A stretch of 64,000 nucleotides of DNA, from positions 14,571,501-14,635,500 of the forward strand of contig CM040096.1 of assembly GCA_022496805.1 (NCBI GenBank), written 5' to 3'. Below, piece by piece: positions 59,563 to 64,000 of this stretch. The position numbers and the translations under genes were made by a program. The notes below the pieces were generated by a model. The model was not told the DNA's origin and did not search any database. It saw nothing but the letters and a program-made list of their open reading frames with translations. Origin of the DNA: Pohlia nutans (taxonomy: Eukaryota; Streptophyta; Bryopsida; Bryales; Mniaceae). The stretch's first letter is position 1; every line of letters starts with the position of its first letter.

Positions 59563-59990
59563 AAAACTATTATACGATTTCCAAAAATATTCATGTCATT
59601 TTCGAAGAACTTTCCAAAGTGCTTTTATTTAGATTTCTACAGTACCAATGGAAACTAACACTTTTGTCCATTCAGGCCACCAATTAGGGTTAAAGGGGTA
59701 TCAAATATGGAGGGCCAAGTGTACACATGAATTGACTACCGTACTGTAGGAATCACTTATGCTAGTCTTCAGTCCAGCCTCCTTTGTTGTTTTCTTGAAG
59801 CTCCGCAACGAGCTTGCTGTTTTCTGCTGGCCATTTTTCCTCTTTCATTGTTGCTGCACCGGCAACCATGACGCCGTGTTATGCTTGCAGCAGCTCAACG
59901 GCCATGGAGCCAAGTGCCAGGAATTCGTCGCTGCTTTCACAACTGCATCCTCATCTTCTTCTTTGTCGATGCTGACGCAGTCGTGAAGCC
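59563..59990. other. Intergenic to gene-like transition
   Basis: GC rises from about 59760. A 75-codon frame (59759-59986) with a hydrophobic start is open, but I recognise no domain and no splice partner. It may be part of the 5' region of a gene running right. Confidence 0.35.
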
Positions 59991-60790
59991 TCGCATTTTT
60001 CCATCCGTTGTGTTGCAAGGTCAGCATTCTCTTTTTCTCACAAGTTGTAGTTCGTATTTTGGTTTTGTTAGCTTCAATTCTTCAATCCCAACGTCGTTTC
60101 GGTTATTGTTTTGCATTTTGATACAGGGTTAGGGTTTGAGAGTTTACAAAGACATTCGTCCGAAGTGTTTGATTTTCTGGTTCCGAAATGTAATTTCCAC
60201 TTAGGTCTCAACCAATGTGGAAACGACACGTGGCAGAATTTTTGAATTTTTGAATTTTTTTTTTCCGAACTAGAAAGTGAGGTACGGGTTCTTTCAAATG
60301 AGGTTTGGATTGAATGACGCTTAACTTAATCCTCGCTAAGACTTCAGACCTTGGTAGCTGAGTGTCCATCAAAACCCTAAGTATATATCCTCCAAGCCTC
60401 GCATTAATCCATAATATGAGTACATTTTGTGCAAGGTGAGGATTCTCTCCTTTGATGTTGATTGTAGTTCGTGGTTTGATTTTGCAGTTCTTCAATCCCG
60501 ACGTCAAAATTGACGGTTTCATTGGTTTATTTTGTGTTTTGATACAGGGTTAGGGTTTGAGAGTTTACTCTGAAAGTTTTTGGTTTTTATTGCTTTGAAA
60601 CGAATGCCCCTGCAAGCCTCGTATCAATCCATAAATTGAGTGCATTGTGTGCAAGGTGAAGATTCTATCCATTTGTCATGATGTTGATTGTGGTTCGTGT
60701 TTTGATATTGCGAGCTTCAAATTTCAGTGCCGACATTGGTTGTTTTGTGTCTTAACGTCAGGGTTAGGGTTTGAGAGTTTATATGTTTGC
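59988..60790 (+). repeat. Three tandem/direct repeats ending GGGTTAGGGTTTGAGAGTTTA
   Basis: Each unit starts AAGCCTCGCAT or AAGCCTCGTAT, contains GTGCAAGGTGA.GATTCT, TGTAGTTCGT.TTTTGATTTTG, and ends ACAGGGTTAGGGTTTGAGAG. Units start near 59988, 60392 and 60615. They look like duplicated 5' untranslated or intron sequence. Confidence 0.8.
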
Positions 60791-63465
60791 TTTGTAGTTT
60801 ATTGCCTGGATGTGTGGAGTTTGTTTCTTGTGACTAGAACACCTTCTTCTGTCACTCTTCTCATACTTTATTTCTCATAACCTAATTCTATTGGAGTGTC
60901 TGCTATCAGATAACTTGCTTGAGATGGCTGTGGTGAAGAGCATTTATCATTCACATAAGTTGCATTAAGATTGCTGTAGGCTACGCACTAGATGAGTTTT
61001 ATTGATTAAAATATTTCTTGTTGTGCATACAGGGCTCAGTTGTGTAATTGGATTTCGAAGTGAATAGTTTGGCGGCCATGGATTTGGAGTTTCTGATAAC
61101 AAGAAATAGGAATCGCACGCATCCTGCCACTTGGTCCACTGCAGTCCAGGCCTTACGCAGTTTTTTGCGTGATGAAACTGTCGCCTTCCGCCAAATGCTG
61201 GGTTTTGTAGTCCGGTGGGTTGTTCATACACTTGATGATCTCTTTCAGTACCGGGTTTTTCTATTAATACTGCGTTTCTGCGTGCATCGGTTCTCTACGT
61301 GACACTGGAATGCTAACAGCGCAGCAAATGAATTTTGATGGTGTGGACTGTTCAGAGATCTCTAGTGCGACAACCTCTCCTATTTCCTCTTTAGTGAAAT
61401 TCTTCCTATCTTATTAGAGATTTTTTTCTTGATAATTTACAGATTTCTTCTCGTTGAGGATAGGATATTTTTTAGTTTTTCCTAGCATGATCTGCGTGTT
61501 ATTATCCAGCAGGCACCTATCAAATTAGATAGTGTATCAATTGAGAACTGAAGAGGGTCCTTACTAGTCCTCATCATGTCTTCGATAGCGTTGAAGCAAT
61601 CAAAGATGCCGACTTGCTGAACAATGTCGAGAGTATTTATTTATCGCAGCCGTTATACATTTTTGAATGGCTTTGCATTGGAATGGTTGAGCTACTTTTG
61701 TATCACCCAACAATCTCATGCTCAATACGATGATGTCTAGCCTCAGGGTTCTCTTGGATCTTGCGGGCATTGACCTTTTGAAATGAACTCTGACCTAGTT
61801 TCATTTGCTGTAAGTGGAGATTTTAAAACTTTGAATGTGAGTTGGTGATACGGACCTGTAATTCGATGATGTCACCGTTACTTCTCAGTTGAACAAGCCT
61901 CCATTGGTGTACTCTGCTTGGAATATGTATTTGCATAGTCTTCGTGTGACCCAGCCAGGGCTGGCGGTCCAAGGGAGCGCGTATTTGTGTTCATGGGCTT
62001 TGCCAGGGAGTCCATTTTCAAGGGCAAGCTAGACTGCAGGTAAGAGTTTTCTTTTTCCATTGGTGCGAGATGATAAGATTGTGATTTCATACTGGGTAAA
62101 GTTATTGAGAGGATAAAGTTAATTGCATATGCGTGTGGAATATTAGGTAAAGTACATTTACGGTATCATTTCGGAGGTTATGTATGCTGAAATGGGCATC
62201 ATGGCTGAGTACTTTGGATTGCTCTCGGGGTTAGAGTATAACATGCTTGGAGCCTGTTTGTACATTCCCTGCCGCGTGTGACAATGCTGTGAGGAAATTC
62301 CATGACGAGCCTTTGTGTGCGTAACGGTTCAGTTTGGTTGCCACATGGACGTTGTATCAGTTTCTAGTCCCGTTTGCGGTGAAAGGAGGCAGAGTTTGGC
62401 TGATCATGTTAGGTTTTCGGTTTGGAGGACACGAGGAGGGTAAGGTCTGAAGCATGTCAATGTGCTGAGGCCATAAACTGTATCATTAGAGCGTTTCAGT
62501 GATGTGCAAGGTACACAAGTGAACTCCTGATTGACTCAGATCCTCCAACATGACTCCCGTCTAGAGGAAGGAGGTATGAACATTTCTGTTACTAGAGCAG
62601 CGAATGCATTAATCCATTTGAGCGTGTGTCCAGATCAACAGGGTTTTCTTACCCTGTGACAAGCAACGCCAATGCCAGTTTCAGCATCATGACAGCTCTC
62701 TGCAGGCCTGTCACGATTGTATGGGTTGGGAAATTCTTCGGTAAAACCTTCCTGGTAATTAAATTCATTCTGTATCTGGTGATGTTCAACCACTCCCAGG
62801 TTTTTCACTAATTATGCTATCTCACTGCCAATTGAGCCTTTCTGAGTTTTTTTTAGTGAAAATAGTACCTTGGGTTCACTCTTTTTATCTCTTTTCGTTC
62901 TTGGTATGTTCTTTCTACCTGTATTGCAATCCATCCTATCCAGGTTGCTGATTTTAGCTGCAATTTCGTCTTGCTATTGTTGATCAGAAATTTCCCTGTA
63001 ATATGTGTTGGAAGTGTGTGCTAGGATTCTGATATGAAAAGATTACTGTAGCATTGTATTGGCTGAATTTCACCATGTTAGAACCTCTTAACTCTCTTGT
63101 GCTCCAACAGGCACTGCTTCGTCGCACGATTGTAGTGTACCATTTCTCGTCCTCCTATTTGAGAATGGATACAATCCGTGTCCGTCGTACTTGAATCCTT
63201 GGTGTGAAAGTACATTACAGGATTGTGCGCCATTCTCCATTTGGATTCTATGTGGTACTATCTTCTCCGAGATTTTTCACATAAATGCGACTCTTCTGGT
63301 ATGTTTTTCCTCATCTTCGTCACTCAACCCCCAACGTTGAAAGTTCCATTACATTTCTATTTTGTCCTCTGTTCCACTTCAAGTCTCTTTAAGTCCAGTT
63401 TTCTGTTGCCAAGGTCCACAGGGGTACATCTTCTGCCTCTGAGGACCGTTTCCGGCTCTGCAAGT
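60791..63465 (+). other. Probable long 5' untranslated/intron region of the proline-rich gene
   Basis: GC and codon texture are gene-like but no domain was recognised. A good donor (CTGCAG|GTAAGAG, about 62039/62040) suggests a non-coding or unrecognised exon. The frame at 61048-61302 (MDLEFLITRNRNRTHPATWS) is open but unidentified. Confidence 0.4.
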
Positions 63466-64000
63466 ATGGGTACCTCAAGTACCGGGCCAGAAGGAAAGGT
63501 GATGGTGATGGTGATGTTGCTAGGGGTGATGTGTGGCCCAGTGGCGTCCAAAGACGTTCAGTTTCTTCCTCCTAAACAACATCGCCGTTATGCGCCTCCT
63601 CCTTTGTTGTCTCCACCGCCACCTTCGTCTCCACCTCCACCTTCGTCTCTTCATGGAAGGAGATTGCTCAGTAGTGAGCACGTTGCTGATCCGAACTCCT
63701 CCCATTCTGGAGGACAGGAATTCGTGACGAGAGCTGATTATTCATCACCAGGAAATTGTACACAGACTCCACCTGCTGTTCCTTACGGTGGTGGGTATGT
63801 TCCTGCTGGTGCGCCTTACCCATATGGACCAGGTGATCTGAGTCCTGCGCCTGCACCTTCCCCTGCATCGGGACCTGACTATGGTCCTTCCAGCAGTCAG
63901 CCAGCACTTCCACCCCTAGTTGGTGATAACAGCACTTTGGCGCATACCACCATGGTGAGTGCCATGAAGGTAGGTTCAGATGGTATTCCTTTTGCCAGAT
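63466..64000 (+). CDS. Secreted proline-rich protein, N-terminal part (runs off window)
   Basis: The frame remains open to the end of the window. From Met 63466 (or Met 63502) it has a short hydrophobic signal-like segment, VMVMVMLLGVMCGPVAS. It continues QHRRYAPPPLLSPPPPSSPP, then a GRRLLSSE stretch, an N-glycosylation-like NCT, a Pro/Tyr/Gly-rich part (PYGGGYVPAGAPYPYGPG) and PAPAPSPASGP as in arabinogalactan proteins. This layout fits a cell-wall extensin/AGP-type protein or the extracellular part of a class I formin or receptor kinase; the deciding domain lies beyond the window. Possible donors ATG|GTGAGT (63954) and AAG|GTAGGT (63969) could end the exon. The frame is also open upstream of 63466, so the start is uncertain. 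Confidence 0.6.
   Translation, partial: MGTSSTGPEGKVMVMVMLLGVMCGPVASKDVQFLPPKQHRRYAPPPLLSPPPPSSPPPPSSLHGRRLLSSEHVADPNSSHSGGQEFVTRADYSSPGNCTQTPPAVPYGGGYVPAGAPYPYGPGDLSPAPAPSPASGPDYGPSSSQPALPPLVGDNSTLAHTTMVSAMKVGSDGIPFAR

Noticed and set aside
63668..63913. 81-codon minus-strand frame
   Set aside because: Shadow of the plus-strand proline-rich coding sequence.

Overview
This window is nuclear DNA of a land plant: AT-rich, gene-poor and full of small transposon derivatives. The plant origin rests on several independent signs: two multi-exon genes with clean GT-AG introns, a ferric-reductase-oxidase-type reading frame, a decayed DYW-type PPR fragment, a transferred piece of plant mitochondrial tatC, and Stowaway-, Tourist- and CACTA-like mini-elements. 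The AT richness, an intronless FRO-like frame and very many TTAA-bounded elements make a non-angiosperm (moss, lycophyte, fern) plausible. The lineage cannot be fixed from the sequence alone.

Layout. 1-12.5 kb: no convincing intact gene; foldback elements (332-730, 928-1260, 3564-4330, 8107-8664), a broken LTR retrotransposon on the minus strand (about 4.5-7.3 kb) and a SINE-like copy. 12.5-17.9 kb, minus: a nine-exon gene for a DUF1749/UPF0613 alpha/beta hydrolase (351 aa), fully reconstructed with Ser-Asp-His triad. 19.7-21.9 kb, minus: a 724-codon intronless ferric reductase/NADPH-oxidase-family frame interrupted only by two in-frame TGA codons. 22-27 kb: MITEs. 27.1-35.7 kb, minus: a nine-exon S1/P1-type secreted nuclease gene (306 aa) with all nine expected zinc ligands; every intron longer than about 500 bases carries at least one transposon derivative. 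36-50 kb: repeat-dense DNA, including a 978-bp giant foldback made of inverted and tandem 160-bp modules, a 42-bp minisatellite, and long poly-C and TA tracts. 50.7-52.4 kb, plus: a two-exon gene for a 139-aa protein I do not recognise. 53.3-53.6 kb: a DYW-PPR pseudogene fragment, followed by a degenerate AAACCCTAA-bearing tandem array. 57.3-57.8 kb: the mitochondrial tatC insertion. 58.6-59.6 kb: SINE-like copies and a long foldback. 60-60.8 kb: a three-copy tandem repeat. 63.5 kb to the end: the 5' part of a secreted proline-rich protein gene.

The strongest unusual signal is a set of at least 16 short elements from several sequence families. All are bounded by TTAA (once ATAA) and have ends of the type CCC(C/T)TAAAGG or CCCTTTGACG. 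This is the target site and terminus style of piggyBac transposons, which are not usually described as a major component of plant genomes. One copy is nested in another MITE whose second copy in the window shows the empty site, which directly supports a 4-bp target duplication. No piggyBac transposase gene was recognised here, so the elements would have to be mobilised from elsewhere.
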